Notes: generated from the sequence alone by a model not told the origin. A DNA stretch of 60,141 bases from Candidatus Merdivicinus intestinigallinarum (GCA_018713335.1 DVOW01000035.1:1-60141), one strand, 5' to 3'. Counted from the first letter of the stretch, positions 43,383-52,220 are shown. A program made the numbers and translations.

Positions 43383-44273
43383 ATGAAAAAACTGATTTTC
43401 CAGGGGGCCGGCATTGCGATTTTGACGCCCATGTTTCCTGACGGGAGCATCAATTGGGAGGAATTTGGCCGGTTGATCGACTGGCAGATTGATAATTCCA
43501 CGGACGCTTTGATCGTCTGCGGCACCACCGGTGAAAGCCCCACCCTTTCCGTAGGGGAAAAGGTGCAGCTGTTCCGCTATGCGGTGGAACGGGTGAACGG
43601 CCGGGTTCCGGTGATTGCGGGCACCGGCTCCAATGACACCCAAAAGGCAATTGAGCTTTCTAAAGAGGCTAAAAACGCCGGGGCGGACGCTTTGCTGCTG
43701 GTAACGCCCTACTATAACAAAACCTCTCAGCGTGGATTGGTGGCCCACTATAACGCCATTGCGGACGCTGTGGACCTGCCGCAGATTGTTTATCATATCC
43801 CCAGCCGCACCGGGGTGACCATTGCCCCCAAAACCTTCCAGGAGCTTTCCAAGCACCCCAATATCGTGGCGGTAAAGGAAGCCAGCGGCAATTTTGCCGC
43901 TATTGCCCAGACCCGTTCTCTCTGCGGGGATGAGCTGGCCTTTTATTCCGGCGAGGACGGAATGATCGTGCCGCTGCTTTCCCTGGGAGGGAAAGGCGTC
44001 ATTTCCGTTCTTTCCCATGTGGCGCCCAAAGCGGTGCACGATATCTGCGCCCTCTATTTTGCGGGCAAAGTGCAGGAGAGCGCCGCCATCCAGCTGGATT
44101 GCATGGATCTGGTGCAGGCCCTCTTTATGGACGTAAACCCCATCCCGGTTAAAGAGGCCGTCAATATGATGGGATTTGCCGCGGGTCCCTGCCGGATGCC
44201 CCTGTATCCCATGGCTCAAGCGGACCGGGAAGTCCTGGCCCAGGTGATGCGCAGGCACGGATTGATTTCTTAA
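43383..44273 (+). CDS. dapA: 4-hydroxy-tetrahydrodipicolinate synthase
   Basis: A 296-residue TIM barrel that condenses pyruvate with aspartate semialdehyde. CGTTGESPTL (phosphate/substrate loop), the catalytic Tyr in YHIPSRTG and the Schiff-base Lys in VAVKEASG near residue 164 are intact. It lies 12 bases after asd with aaggagaa. Confidence 0.96.
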   Translation: MKKLIFQGAGIAILTPMFPDGSINWEEFGRLIDWQIDNSTDALIVCGTTGESPTLSVGEKVQLFRYAVERVNGRVPVIAGTGSNDTQKAIELSKEAKNAGADALLLVTPYYNKTSQRGLVAHYNAIADAVDLPQIVYHIPSRTGVTIAPKTFQELSKHPNIVAVKEASGNFAAIAQTRSLCGDELAFYSGEDGMIVPLLSLGGKGVISVLSHVAPKAVHDICALYFAGKVQESAAIQLDCMDLVQALFMDVNPIPVKEAVNMMGFAAGPCRMPLYPMAQADREVLAQVMRRHGLIS

Positions 44274-44310
44274 AGAAAAACACAGTCAGGCGAAAAGGAA
44301 CGTGAAAAAT

Positions 44311-45069
44311 ATGGTAAATATTATGCTGTGCGGCTGCCAGGGAAAAATGGGCCACGTTATCGAAGACTGCGTGGCCTCCCGGGAAGACTGCCGCATTATT
44401 GCTGGTGTGGACATCAACACGACGGACCAGCGGGAGTTCCCCGTATATGAAAAACCGGAGCTTTCGGCGGAAAAGCCGGATGTGGTAATCGACTACTCTC
44501 ACCCCAGTTCTCTGGAAGGGCTGTTGGCTTACGGGATCCAAAACCATGTCCCCCTGGTGATCGCCACCACCGGGTATCATCCGGAACAGATTGCCAAAAT
44601 CGAGGAAGCGTCCAAACAGATCCCGATCTTCTTTTCCTTCAATATGTCCCTTGGGGTGAACCTCCTGGCTGAACTGGCCCGGAAAGCGGCCCAGATTTTA
44701 GGGGGACAGTTCGATATTGAGATTGTGGAAAAGCATCACAACCGGAAGCTGGACGCTCCCAGCGGCACAGCTCTGATGCTGGCCGACGCCATCAATGAAA
44801 CCCTGGGCGGCCAGGAGGTCTATACCTACGACCGCCATTCCGTCCGGAAAAAACGTGAGAAAAACGAAATCGGCATCCATTCCGTCCGGGGCGGAACTAT
44901 TGTTGGGGAACATGAAATCATTTTTGCCGGACGGGATGAGGTCATCACATTGTCCCATTCCGCTATGTCCCGGGAAATTTTCGCAGTTGGCTCTTTAAAC
45001 GCGGCGGTGTTCCTCAGTGGGAAAAAAGAGGCCGGCATTTACAGAATGGCGGATTTGATTGCCGAATAA
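44311..45069 (+). CDS. dapB: 4-hydroxy-tetrahydrodipicolinate reductase
   Basis: A 252-residue NAD(P)H enzyme giving tetrahydrodipicolinate. The dinucleotide motif is GCQGKMG, and the substrate/catalytic block EKHHNRKLDAPSGTA contains the His-His-Lys triad. ATG 44311 is chosen because aaaaggaa lies ten bases upstream; GTG 44302 would be too close to it. Confidence 0.96.
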   Translation: MVNIMLCGCQGKMGHVIEDCVASREDCRIIAGVDINTTDQREFPVYEKPELSAEKPDVVIDYSHPSSLEGLLAYGIQNHVPLVIATTGYHPEQIAKIEEASKQIPIFFSFNMSLGVNLLAELARKAAQILGGQFDIEIVEKHHNRKLDAPSGTALMLADAINETLGGQEVYTYDRHSVRKKREKNEIGIHSVRGGTIVGEHEIIFAGRDEVITLSHSAMSREIFAVGSLNAAVFLSGKKEAGIYRMADLIAE

Positions 45070-45086
45070 GCAGGGGAGGGATTGGA

Positions 45087-45551
45087 ATGAAAACTATCAC
45101 CCGTATGGATATTACCAACGACGTCGCGCTTGTAACGCTGAATAAGGTACCCGCCGGGTGCGAATTTACCGACCGGATTTTTTCTGCGCTGACAGAGGCG
45201 GAGATCAATGTGGATATGATTTCCCAAAGCGCGCTGACAGGCCCGTATGTTTCCCTGTCCTTCACTGCGGACGGGAATGATATCGGCAAAATCATGGAAG
45301 TGACTGCGAAGATCCGGGAAACCTATCCCACAGTGAAACCTTTAGTAAGCAATAACAATGTAAAAATTTCTCTGTTTGGCGAAGAGATGCCGGAATATTT
45401 CGGCATTGCGGCCGGTGTGTTCCATGTATTGGCACAGGCGGGCGCGGAAGTCCTGCTCATCACCACCTCGCTGGTGGATATTTCCGTGCTGGTCAGCGCT
45501 GCGGCGGCTGAGGATGTTCAGGAAGCTTTGCAGAAGGCATATGATTTGTAA
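45087..45551 (+). CDS. Stand-alone double ACT-domain protein (aspartokinase regulatory-type)
   Basis: A 154-residue protein with two ACT domains and nothing else. The first (VALVTLNKVPAGCEFTDRIF with INVDMISQS) and second (VKISLFGEEMPEYFGIAAGV with VLLITTSLVDISVLV) closely follow the C-terminal regulatory half of aspartokinase. In Bacillus an aspartokinase beta subunit equals this half but comes from an internal start; here it is its own gene, last in the lysine operon. It may bind lysine and act on an aspartokinase encoded elsewhere, which is inference. Confidence 0.82.
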   Translation: MKTITRMDITNDVALVTLNKVPAGCEFTDRIFSALTEAEINVDMISQSALTGPYVSLSFTADGNDIGKIMEVTAKIRETYPTVKPLVSNNNVKISLFGEEMPEYFGIAAGVFHVLAQAGAEVLLITTSLVDISVLVSAAAAEDVQEALQKAYDL

Positions 45552-45567
45552 ATTTTTTGTAAACCTC

Positions 45568-45596
45568 TTGCCAAATGTTTCAAATTGTGTTATAGT
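45568..45596 (+). promoter_or_regulatory. Promoter of rpsB-tsf
   Basis: TTGCCA (45568-45573), 17 bases, TATAGT (45591-45596). Confidence 0.8.
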
Positions 45597-45608
45597 AATA
45601 TAGCATTA

Positions 45609-45688
45609 CGCACGCACGTCTTAAACTGCGCATGGTGCTGAACTGTGTCAGTGGCGCAGGATTGTGTGCGGAGGCGGGCTCCGGCCCG
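45609..45688 (+). ncRNA. Structured 5' leader of rpsB, possible autoregulatory site
   Basis: Nested pairings: CGCAC (45609-45613 or 45613-45617) with GTGCG (45666-45670), inside it CTGCGC (45626-45631) with GCGCAG (45654-45659), and a separate hairpin CGGGC-TCCG-GCCCG (45675-45688). It begins shortly after the transcription start and ends 15 bases before the ribosome binding site. Leaders of ribosomal genes often bind their own protein; that role is inferred. Confidence 0.5.
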
Positions 45689-45719
45689 AAATAACCAAAT
45701 TTTTAGGAGGTACTACCTT

Positions 45720-46457
45720 ATGGCAGTCGTATCTATGAAACAGCTGTTGGAAGCTGGCGTGCACTTTGGTCATCAGACCAGAAGATGGAACCCCAAAATG
45801 GCTCCTTACATCTTCACTGAGAGAAACGGTATCTACATCATCGACCTGCAGAAAACCGTGAAGAAACTGGAAGAAGCCTACATGTTTGTCCGCGACACTG
45901 CTGCAAACGGCGGCGAGATCCTGTTCGTCGGCACTAAAAAGCAGGCTGGCGATTCCGTGAAGGAAGAGGCTGAGCGCTGCGGCATGCATTATGTCAACGC
46001 CCGCTGGCTGGGCGGTATGCTCACCAACTTCAAAACCATCCGCCGCAGAATCGAGCGCCTGGCTCAGCTGCGCAAAATGGAAGAGGACGGCACCTTTGAG
46101 CTGCTGCCCAAGAAAGAAGTTATCCAGCTGAAACTCGAAATCGAGAAGCTGGAGAAATTCATCGGCGGTATCAAGAACATGAGCACTCTTCCCGCTGCCC
46201 TGTTCGTTGTTGACCCCAAGAAGGAAAAAATCGCTGTTGCCGAAGCCAGAAAACTGGGCATCCCGGTTGTAGCGATCGTTGACACCAACTGCGATCCTGA
46301 TGAAGTGGACTATGTGATCCCCGGCAACGACGACGCGATCCGCGCTGTAAAACTGATCGCCGGCGCTATGTCCAGCGCTGTTCTGGAAGGCAGACAGGGT
46401 GAATCCGAAGCTGAGGAAGCTGCCGAGTCTGATGAAGCGGAAGAATCTGCTGAGTAA
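45720..46457 (+). CDS. rpsB: 30S ribosomal protein S2
   Basis: A 245-residue S2 with the signature [39 protein letters not shown] and [13 protein letters not shown], and an acidic C-terminal tail. ATG 45720 follows a perfect taggaggt; the open frame from 45645 is the leader. Codon use (CGC, GCT, CTG, few CGG) is that of a very highly expressed gene. Confidence 0.98.
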   Translation: MAVVSMKQLLEAGVHFGHQTRRWNPKMAPYIFTERNGIYIIDLQKTVKKLEEAYMFVRDTAANGGEILFVGTKKQAGDSVKEEAERCGMHYVNARWLGGMLTNFKTIRRRIERLAQLRKMEEDGTFELLPKKEVIQLKLEIEKLEKFIGGIKNMSTLPAALFVVDPKKEKIAVAEARKLGIPVVAIVDTNCDPDEVDYVIPGNDDAIRAVKLIAGAMSSAVLEGRQGESEAEEAAESDEAEESAE

Positions 46458-46477
46458 TTTCGCATAAGATGACGCCA

Positions 46478-46504
46478 ATGCCCGAGCCAAACCCTCGGGC
46501 ATTT
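46478..46504 (+). terminator. Hairpin between rpsB and tsf, probable attenuator
   Basis: AATGCCCGAG (46478-46487) pairs with CTCGGGCATT (46495-46504). The T-run is short, so partial read-through into tsf is likely. Confidence 0.65.
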
Positions 46505-46529
46505 TGATGAAGTATAGGAGGAAAATAAA

Positions 46530-47447
46530 ATGGCAAATTTTACTGCTGCTGATGTTAAGAATCTGCGTGAACAAACCGGCTGCGGCATGATGGACTGCAA
46601 AAAGGCCCTGACCGAGTCCAACGGTGATGCGGAAAAAGCTCTGGAGTTCCTGCGCGAAAAAGGCCTGGCTGCTGCTGAGAAGAAAGCCAGCCGTATTGCT
46701 GCGGAAGGTCTGGTTGTTTCCATGGTAGAAGGCAACGTGGGTGTTGTCCTGGAAGTCAATGCGGAAACCGACTTCGTTGCGAAAAACGAAACCTTCGTGG
46801 AATTTGTCAACAATGTTGCGAAAACCATCATCAAAAATAATCCTGCTTCTGTTGAAGAACTGGGCGGCATGCACTGCGAAAACACCGATATGACCGTGAC
46901 CGAGGCCCTGAACGACCGCATCCTGGTAATCGGCGAGAATATGAAGATCAGACGTTTCAGCCGTATGGAAGGCAACCTGGTCCCTTATGTTCACGGCGGC
47001 GGCAAGATCGGTGTTCTGGTGAACTTTGACACCGACTGCGCGGACAAAGAAGAGTTTGCTACCGTTGGTAAAGACGTTGCCATGCAGATTGCTTTCTCCA
47101 ATCCCTCTTACCTGAACGAGTCTGAAGTTCCCGCTGAAGTTGTGGAAAAAGAGAAAGAGATCATCAAAGCTCAGATGGAAAACGATCCTAAGATGGCCAA
47201 CAAACCCGAAAAGGTCAAAGAAGGCATCGTCAATGGCAGAATCGGCAAAGTGTTCCAGGAAATCTGCCTGCTGGATCAGCCCTTCGTGAAAGAAGAAAAG
47301 ATCAACGTGAAGCAGTATGTTGCGGACGCTGCGAAAGCTATGGGCGGCAAAATGGAAATCGTTTCTTTTGTCCGCATTGAGAAAGGCGAAGGCCTGGAAA
47401 AACGCGAAGACAACTTTGCAGATGAAGTTGCCAGCATGATGAAATAA
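46530..47447 (+). CDS. tsf: Elongation factor Ts
   Basis: A 305-residue nucleotide exchange factor for EF-Tu. The N-terminal UBA-like region (VKNLREQTGCGMMDCKKAL), the TDFVAKNE loop and the core VKQYVADAAK are conserved. It follows rpsB as in most bacteria and shares its high-expression codon use. A taggagg site precedes the ATG. Confidence 0.98.
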   Translation: MANFTAADVKNLREQTGCGMMDCKKALTESNGDAEKALEFLREKGLAAAEKKASRIAAEGLVVSMVEGNVGVVLEVNAETDFVAKNETFVEFVNNVAKTIIKNNPASVEELGGMHCENTDMTVTEALNDRILVIGENMKIRRFSRMEGNLVPYVHGGGKIGVLVNFDTDCADKEEFATVGKDVAMQIAFSNPSYLNESEVPAEVVEKEKEIIKAQMENDPKMANKPEKVKEGIVNGRIGKVFQEICLLDQPFVKEEKINVKQYVADAAKAMGGKMEIVSFVRIEKGEGLEKREDNFADEVASMMK

Positions 47448-47467
47448 GCTGTCGTTCTGACAGAAAA

Positions 47468-47495
47468 AGCCCCCGGATTTAATAATCCGGGGGCT
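47468..47495. terminator. Terminator between tsf and trpB, stronger on the minus strand
   Basis: AGCCCCCGGATT (47468-47479) pairs with AATCCGGGGGCT (47484-47495). Read leftward it is followed by TTTTTC, a good tail for trpB; rightward the tail is poor. Confidence 0.85.
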
Positions 47496-47501
47496 CCTGC
47501 T

Positions 47502-48881
47502 TTATTCCTGGATGCCGGGGATTTTGGGAAGTCCCGCAAAACCTTTCTGAAGGTCTTCATCTGTCGGAATATAATCTGTCATGCGTCCTTCCAGATAAGA
47601 GGTGTAAGCGGACATATCAAAGTATCCGGTACCGGTCAGGCCGAACAGGATCGTTTTGGCTTCACCGGTTTCTTTGCATTTCAAAGCCTCATTGATGGCT
47701 GCACGGATTGCATGGGCGGATTCCGGGGCAGGAAGGATGGTTTCTTTTTTGGCAAACAGAACTGCCGCCTCAAAGACCTTGCTTTGTTCCACGGAAACTG
47801 CTTCCATGTAGCCGTCATGATACAGCTTAGATAGGATGGGGGACATCCCGTGATAACGCAGGCCGCCCGCATGATTGGGGGAGGGGATGAAGCCGCAGCC
47901 TAAGGTATACATTCTGGCCATGGGGGTAATGCGGCCAGTATCGCAGTAATCGTAAGCATATTTACCTCGGGTCAAAGACGGACAGGATGCCGGTTCCACT
48001 GCAATAATCCGCGGATTTGCTTTGCCTGTCAGTTTATCCCGCATGTAAGGCCCGATCAAACCGCCAAGGTTGGAACCGCCGCCAGCGCAGCCGATGACAA
48101 TGTCCGGATATTCGTCGATCATTTCCATGGCGATTTTACATTCCTCGCCGATAATGGACTGATGGAGCAGGACCTGGTTTAAAACAGATCCCAGAACATA
48201 CCGGCAGTCAGGAGTATTGACTGCGGTTTCTACCGCTTCCGAAATAGCGCATCCCAGACTGCCGCCGGTGTTGGGATTTTCCGCCAGGATCTTGCGTCCG
48301 GCCTCTGTAGTATCGCTGGGGCTCGCGATTACTTTTCCGTCAAAGGTCTGGATGATGGATTTCCGGAAAGGCTTTTGCTCGTAGGAAGCCTTGACCATAT
48401 AAACTGTCAAATCCATCCCGAAAAACGCGCAGGCTTCTGCCAAAGCGGTGCCCCATTGACCGGCGCCGGTTTCGGTAGTCAGGCTTTTTAAGCCCTGCTT
48501 TTTGGCGTAATAAACCTGGGCCACCGCAGAATTCAGCTTATGGCTGCCGGAAGTGTTGTTGCCTTCAAATTTGTAGTAAATTTTTGCGGGCGTTCCCAGA
48601 GCTTTTTCCAGTTCATACGCCCGAATCAGGGGAGAGGGGCGGTACATTTTATAAAATTCCTGGATCTCCTCTGGGATATCTACATAACGTGTCTGCGAAT
48701 CCAATTCCTGGTGCGCCAATTCCTTGCAGAAAACCGGATACAGGTCTTCTTCCGTTGCGGGTTTCAGGGTCTGGGGATTCAGCATGGGATCCGGTAGCTC
48801 TTTCATATCTGCCCGGAGGTTATACCATTGCTTCGGCATCTGTTCTTCGTTCAGGTAGATTCTGTGAGGGATTTTTTTCAT
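47502..48881 (-). CDS. trpB: Tryptophan synthase beta chain, TrpB2 type
   Basis: A 459-residue PLP enzyme joining indole and serine. The PLP lysine is in NTSGSHKLNSAV; TTETGAGQWGTALA and the phosphate loop GCAGGGSNLGG are intact. The longer N-terminus (YNLRADMKELPDP) and TETGAGQWG mark the TrpB2 class, which often works without TrpA. No trpA is adjacent, so indole salvage is likely. ATG 48881 follows aaaggagcgc; the open frame up to 49022 is T-box leader. Confidence 0.93.
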   Translation of the reverse strand: MKKIPHRIYLNEEQMPKQWYNLRADMKELPDPMLNPQTLKPATEEDLYPVFCKELAHQELDSQTRYVDIPEEIQEFYKMYRPSPLIRAYELEKALGTPAKIYYKFEGNNTSGSHKLNSAVAQVYYAKKQGLKSLTTETGAGQWGTALAEACAFFGMDLTVYMVKASYEQKPFRKSIIQTFDGKVIASPSDTTEAGRKILAENPNTGGSLGCAISEAVETAVNTPDCRYVLGSVLNQVLLHQSIIGEECKIAMEMIDEYPDIVIGCAGGGSNLGGLIGPYMRDKLTGKANPRIIAVEPASCPSLTRGKYAYDYCDTGRITPMARMYTLGCGFIPSPNHAGGLRYHGMSPILSKLYHDGYMEAVSVEQSKVFEAAVLFAKKETILPAPESAHAIRAAINEALKCKETGEAKTILFGLTGTGYFDMSAYTSYLEGRMTDYIPTDEDLQKGFAGLPKIPGIQE

Positions 48882-48961
48882 CGTAAGCGCTCCTTTCATT
48901 TTCCGAATAAATTCGGAATGGCCGTTCCGCCTAAGAGAAAAGGGAATCGCGCAGGAAATAG

Positions 48962-49000
48962 AAAAAGGCTTTTGCCCCACTGTTATGGGACAAAAGCCTT
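48962..49000 (-). terminator. T-box-controlled terminator of trpB
   Basis: On the minus strand AAGGCTTTTG (49000-48991) pairs with CAAAAGCCTT followed by five T down to 48962. It lies just after the T-box sequence, as expected. Confidence 0.88.
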
Positions 49001-49009
49001 GAATTTGCT

Positions 49010-49248
49010 TCTGCGGTACCACCCAAATTGACGTTATAAAACGCCCACTTTTCTCATATACGGAAAATATATGCTCCCTTGATAACGGATGGAGATTCCG
49101 TCAGGCATTACTCAGCAAAAAGCCTTTCGTCCTGCCCTCCTGAGCCCATTCACAAAGATTCCATTCTGCCGCAATCCCACCCGCTGCGGCTCTCTGCAAG
49201 AAGGAGATTCTCTGCTACTCTTCTCAGTCAACGGTTTTTATTTGGTAT
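49010..49248 (-). ncRNA. Tryptophan-specific T-box riboswitch
   Basis: Minus-strand leader of about 240 bases with the diagnostic T-box GGGTGGTACCGCAGA (49024-49010) followed by a terminator. In the stem I specifier region the sequence GTGAATGGGCTC places a TGG codon (49148-49146) after GTGAA, the usual specifier position. It should sense uncharged tRNA-Trp and allow trpB expression when tryptophan is short. Specifier assignment is by eye. Confidence 0.88.
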
Positions 49249-49254
49249 ATGCAT

Positions 49255-49284
49255 ATTATAGCCGCCATTTTTCAATTTGTCAAG
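49255..49284 (-). promoter_or_regulatory. Perfect consensus promoter of the T-box/trpB unit
   Basis: Minus strand TTGACA (49284-49279), then TATAAT (49260-49255), 18 bases apart as counted between hexamers by position (17-18 by eye). Both hexamers match the sigma-A consensus exactly; it starts right after cinA. Confidence 0.92.
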
Positions 49285-49291
49285 GGGTTTT

Positions 49292-50557
49292 TCAAAATTT
49301 TTTTGCGGCTTTTAAAATTTCGTTCAGCGCATGGGAAGATGCCAGGTACCGGATGTACTCCCGGGCATCGTCGTCTGTCCGCCGGATATGCAGTTCCGAA
49401 ACCTCGGAAAATGTATCGCTGTCCACTCCAACGTAAACCAATCCTACTTCTTTGCCCTCTGATGGGGAGGGGCCGGCATTGCCGGTAACAGATACGCCGA
49501 TATCCGCGCCGGATACCCGACGGACGCCTGCCGCCATCTCTGCTGCGGTTTCTCTGGATACCGCACCGTACTGCTCCAGCGTTTTTGCTTTGACGCCCAG
49601 CAGCTGTTCTTTCATCCGGTTGGAATAGGTGCACAGGCCGCATTCAAATACTTCCGAAGCTCCGCTGACCTGGGTCAGCCGTTCCGCCACCATGCCGCCG
49701 GTGCAGCTTTCGGCCGCCGCCGCGTGCAGCCCTTTTTCTTTCAGTGTCCTAACAGCCGCAGTCTGCAAATCGCCCACATCCACACCGTAAAGGAACTCTC
49801 CGGCTTCCGCCATGATCCTTTCCAGGGCGGGAGCCATGATTCCCTCCGCGTCCTCCTCTTTGGCAACGCTGGCTGTTACCCGCAGCATAACCTCTCCGGT
49901 TTTGGCATAAGGTGCGATAGTGGGGTTTTGGGATTTTTCCATCAAATCCCGCAGCTTATTTTCCAGGGAAGATTCGCCGATGCCGAAGAAATACAGATTT
50001 TTGGAAACCAGGATATGGTCGTTCCCTTCCTTCAGGACCGGAACAGCCCAGTTGTCAAACATGGGCTTCATTTCCCGGGGCGGGCCGGGGAGCATAATCA
50101 GCGTCCTGCCGTCCTGCTGGATGCAGCAGCCGGGAGCTGTGCCGTTTGGATTGTCAAATACGCGGCAGCCTTCCGGCATAAAGGCCTGCTTTTTGTTATT
50201 GTCCGTCATTTCCCGGCCGGTGACGGCAAAATATTTGCATAATTTGTCATAGGAGGGCTGGTGCAGCACCAGTTTCCGGCCAAAATACTCCGCGATAGTT
50301 TCTTTGGTCAAATCATCATAGGTGGGCCCCAGTCCGCCGGTGGTGATGACGGTGTCCGCCCTGGAAAAAGCCAGCTCCAGGCTCTTTTTCAGCCGGTCCG
50401 GATTGTCGCCCACCACCGATTGATAATAAACGTTTACCCCTAAGGTAGCCAGCTCCTTTGCAATATAAACGGCGTTGGTATTGACGATATTTCCCATCAA
50501 AAGCTCCGTGCCAATGCAAAGGATCTCCGCATTTTTACAATATGTCTGCATGTTCAT
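49292..50557 (-). CDS. cinA: CinA-family NMN amidohydrolase/ADP-ribose pyrophosphatase-like protein
   Basis: A 421-residue two-domain protein. The N-terminal MoCF-like (COG1058) domain has AEILCIGTELLMGNIVNTN, TGGLGPTYDDLTKE and MLPGPPREMKPMF. The C-terminal CinA deamidase domain has AAAESCTGGMVAERLT and SVTGNAGP. In other bacteria CinA recycles NMN and is linked to competence and recA. Here it stands alone and recA is not next to it. The start has aaaggga upstream. Confidence 0.94.
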   Translation of the reverse strand: MNMQTYCKNAEILCIGTELLMGNIVNTNAVYIAKELATLGVNVYYQSVVGDNPDRLKKSLELAFSRADTVITTGGLGPTYDDLTKETIAEYFGRKLVLHQPSYDKLCKYFAVTGREMTDNNKKQAFMPEGCRVFDNPNGTAPGCCIQQDGRTLIMLPGPPREMKPMFDNWAVPVLKEGNDHILVSKNLYFFGIGESSLENKLRDLMEKSQNPTIAPYAKTGEVMLRVTASVAKEEDAEGIMAPALERIMAEAGEFLYGVDVGDLQTAAVRTLKEKGLHAAAAESCTGGMVAERLTQVSGASEVFECGLCTYSNRMKEQLLGVKAKTLEQYGAVSRETAAEMAAGVRRVSGADIGVSVTGNAGPSPSEGKEVGLVYVGVDSDTFSEVSELHIRRTDDDAREYIRYLASSHALNEILKAAKKF

Positions 50558-50586
50558 TCCCTTTCTTTGACTTACTGACTTTTCTT

Positions 50587-50615
50587 ATTTTAGCACAGAT
50601 TTTGAGAAAAGTAAA
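50587..50615 (-). promoter_or_regulatory. Promoter of cinA
   Basis: Minus strand TTTACT (50615-50610), 17 bases, TAAAAT (50592-50587) with a TGC just before it (extended -10). Confidence 0.68.
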
Positions 50616-50687
50616 TTCACCCGCTGAAGTTTCATCCGCAAAAAGCGACAATTCTCAGGCGAAAATCGACATTTTAGAAAAAATCCG

Positions 50688-50716
50688 TTGACAGGAGGGA
50701 GAAAAGCAGATATACT
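50688..50716 (+). promoter_or_regulatory. Promoter of the flotillin gene
   Basis: TTGACA (50688-50693), 17 bases, TATACT (50711-50716). It looks like sigma-A, not the sigma-W type used for Bacillus floT. Confidence 0.85.
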
Positions 50717-50764
50717 GAAATTGTTTTCAAAATACTCATAAAATTTTTAGAAAGAGGTGAAATT

Positions 50765-52186
50765 ATGTTTGAAAACATGGGAATCTGGCTGATTATCGGA
50801 ATTGTCGTGGTGGTACTCCTGCTTTTGATTTTCATTTGCTGGAAAAGAGTGCCTGCGGATAAGGCCATGGTCATTACCGGCTTGAAAAAGCGCGTCCTGG
50901 TGGGAAAGGGCGGTATTCAGATACCATTCCTGGAAACTGCCTGCACCATTTCCCTGGAATCCGTATCCATGACGACGGATATTACGGAAGCTCCTTCCAA
51001 ACAGGGGATCTTTGTGGATATCGCCGGTACGGCGGTGGTGAAAGTGGACAACGACCCCGATATGGTACTGCTGGCGGTGGAGCAGTTCTGCAACGGCAAT
51101 ACCGAACGCACAACACAGAATATCCGGACTGTCGTGGAGCAGATTTTGGAAGGTAAGCTCCGGGGCATCGTGTCTACTTTAACAGTGGAACAAATCAACG
51201 AGGACCGCGTGGCTTTTGAAACCTCCATAGAGGAAAGCATTACCAGCGAATTAAAGGCCATGGGCCTGCGGCTGATGTCCTACACCGTGCTGAAAATCGC
51301 GACCCAAGGCGGATATCTGGAAAACCGGGCCATCCCGCAGATCGCCCAGTCCAAGGCAGACGCGGACATCGCTTCCGCTGAACGGAAACGGGATACAGAG
51401 GTCAAAACGGCCGAAGCTATCCGGGAAGGTGAAAAAGCCAAGCTGAGCGCTCAGGCGGAAATTGCCCAGAGTCAGCGTGACAAAACCATCCGTACCGAGC
51501 AGTACCGTGCCGAACAGGACCGGGCCAAAGCGGATGCAGACGTTGCTTATAAACTCCAGGAAATTGAAAACAACAAACAGGTAGCGGACCGCCAGGCGGA
51601 GCTTGCCCAAAAGGAAGCCCATGTGGTGGAAGAACGGCTGGTGGCAACGGTCAAAAAGCCGGCCGACGCGGAAAAATATAAAACAGAAGTGGAAGCGGAA
51701 GCCAACAAGGTGAAAGCGATCCGAGAAGCGGAGGCCCGTGCAGAGTCCATGAAACTGGAAGCCCAGGCCAAGGCAGAGGCCCGCCGCATGGAGGCTCAGG
51801 CAGAAGCGGATGCCATTAAGGCAAAGGGTGAGGCAGAAGCGGACGCGATCCGGGCCAAGGGTATTGCGGATGCAGAAGCCAAGGATCGTTTGGCGGTAGC
51901 CATGGAAAAATACGGGGAAGCGGCTGTTGTGGAAATGGTCATCGAACGGCTGCCTGAAATTATGGGCGCGGTTTCCAAACCCATGGAGCAGATCGATAAG
52001 ATCACCGTTATTGACAACGGTGGGAAGGAAGGCGCTTCCAAAGTTGCCAAAACCGTATCGGATATTGCCGCCAATGGGTTCGAGGTGCTGAACGACCTGA
52101 CCGGCATTGATTTGGCCCAGATGATGCGGAACTTTGTGGACCGTTCCAGCCCGGACGCACAAAAACCGCCCCAACCCAAAGAATAG
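50765..52186 (+). CDS. floT: Flotillin-like SPFH protein FloT
   Basis: A 473-residue protein. An N-terminal membrane helix (about 7-26) is followed by an SPFH/PHB domain to about residue 190. A long Ala/Glu/Lys coiled coil with repeats such as AEAEADAIKAKGEAEADAIR then leads into a C-terminal oligomerisation segment. Flotillins organise ordered membrane patches and affect fluidity, division and signalling. Bacillus usually pairs floT with the NfeD protein YuaF; no NfeD gene is adjacent here. Confidence 0.93.
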   Translation: MFENMGIWLIIGIVVVVLLLLIFICWKRVPADKAMVITGLKKRVLVGKGGIQIPFLETACTISLESVSMTTDITEAPSKQGIFVDIAGTAVVKVDNDPDMVLLAVEQFCNGNTERTTQNIRTVVEQILEGKLRGIVSTLTVEQINEDRVAFETSIEESITSELKAMGLRLMSYTVLKIATQGGYLENRAIPQIAQSKADADIASAERKRDTEVKTAEAIREGEKAKLSAQAEIAQSQRDKTIRTEQYRAEQDRAKADADVAYKLQEIENNKQVADRQAELAQKEAHVVEERLVATVKKPADAEKYKTEVEAEANKVKAIREAEARAESMKLEAQAKAEARRMEAQAEADAIKAKGEAEADAIRAKGIADAEAKDRLAVAMEKYGEAAVVEMVIERLPEIMGAVSKPMEQIDKITVIDNGGKEGASKVAKTVSDIAANGFEVLNDLTGIDLAQMMRNFVDRSSPDAQKPPQPKE

Positions 52187-52220
52187 AACAAACCCCCGGT
52201 TTCAAAGCCGGGGGTTTGTT
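52187..52220. terminator. Bidirectional terminator after floT
   Basis: AACAAACCCCCGG (52187-52199) pairs exactly with CCGGGGGTTTGTT (52208-52220). It also stands downstream of the converging oxidoreductase gene. Confidence 0.88.

Noticed and set aside
42204-44258. 684-codon open frame on the minus strand
   Set aside because: It is antisense to asd and dapA, has no ribosome binding site and its translation has no recognisable domain; it is a by-product of GC-rich codon use.
48882-49022. N-terminal extension of trpB
   Set aside because: This stretch is the T-box sequence and its terminator; a strong ribosome binding site marks the start at 48881.
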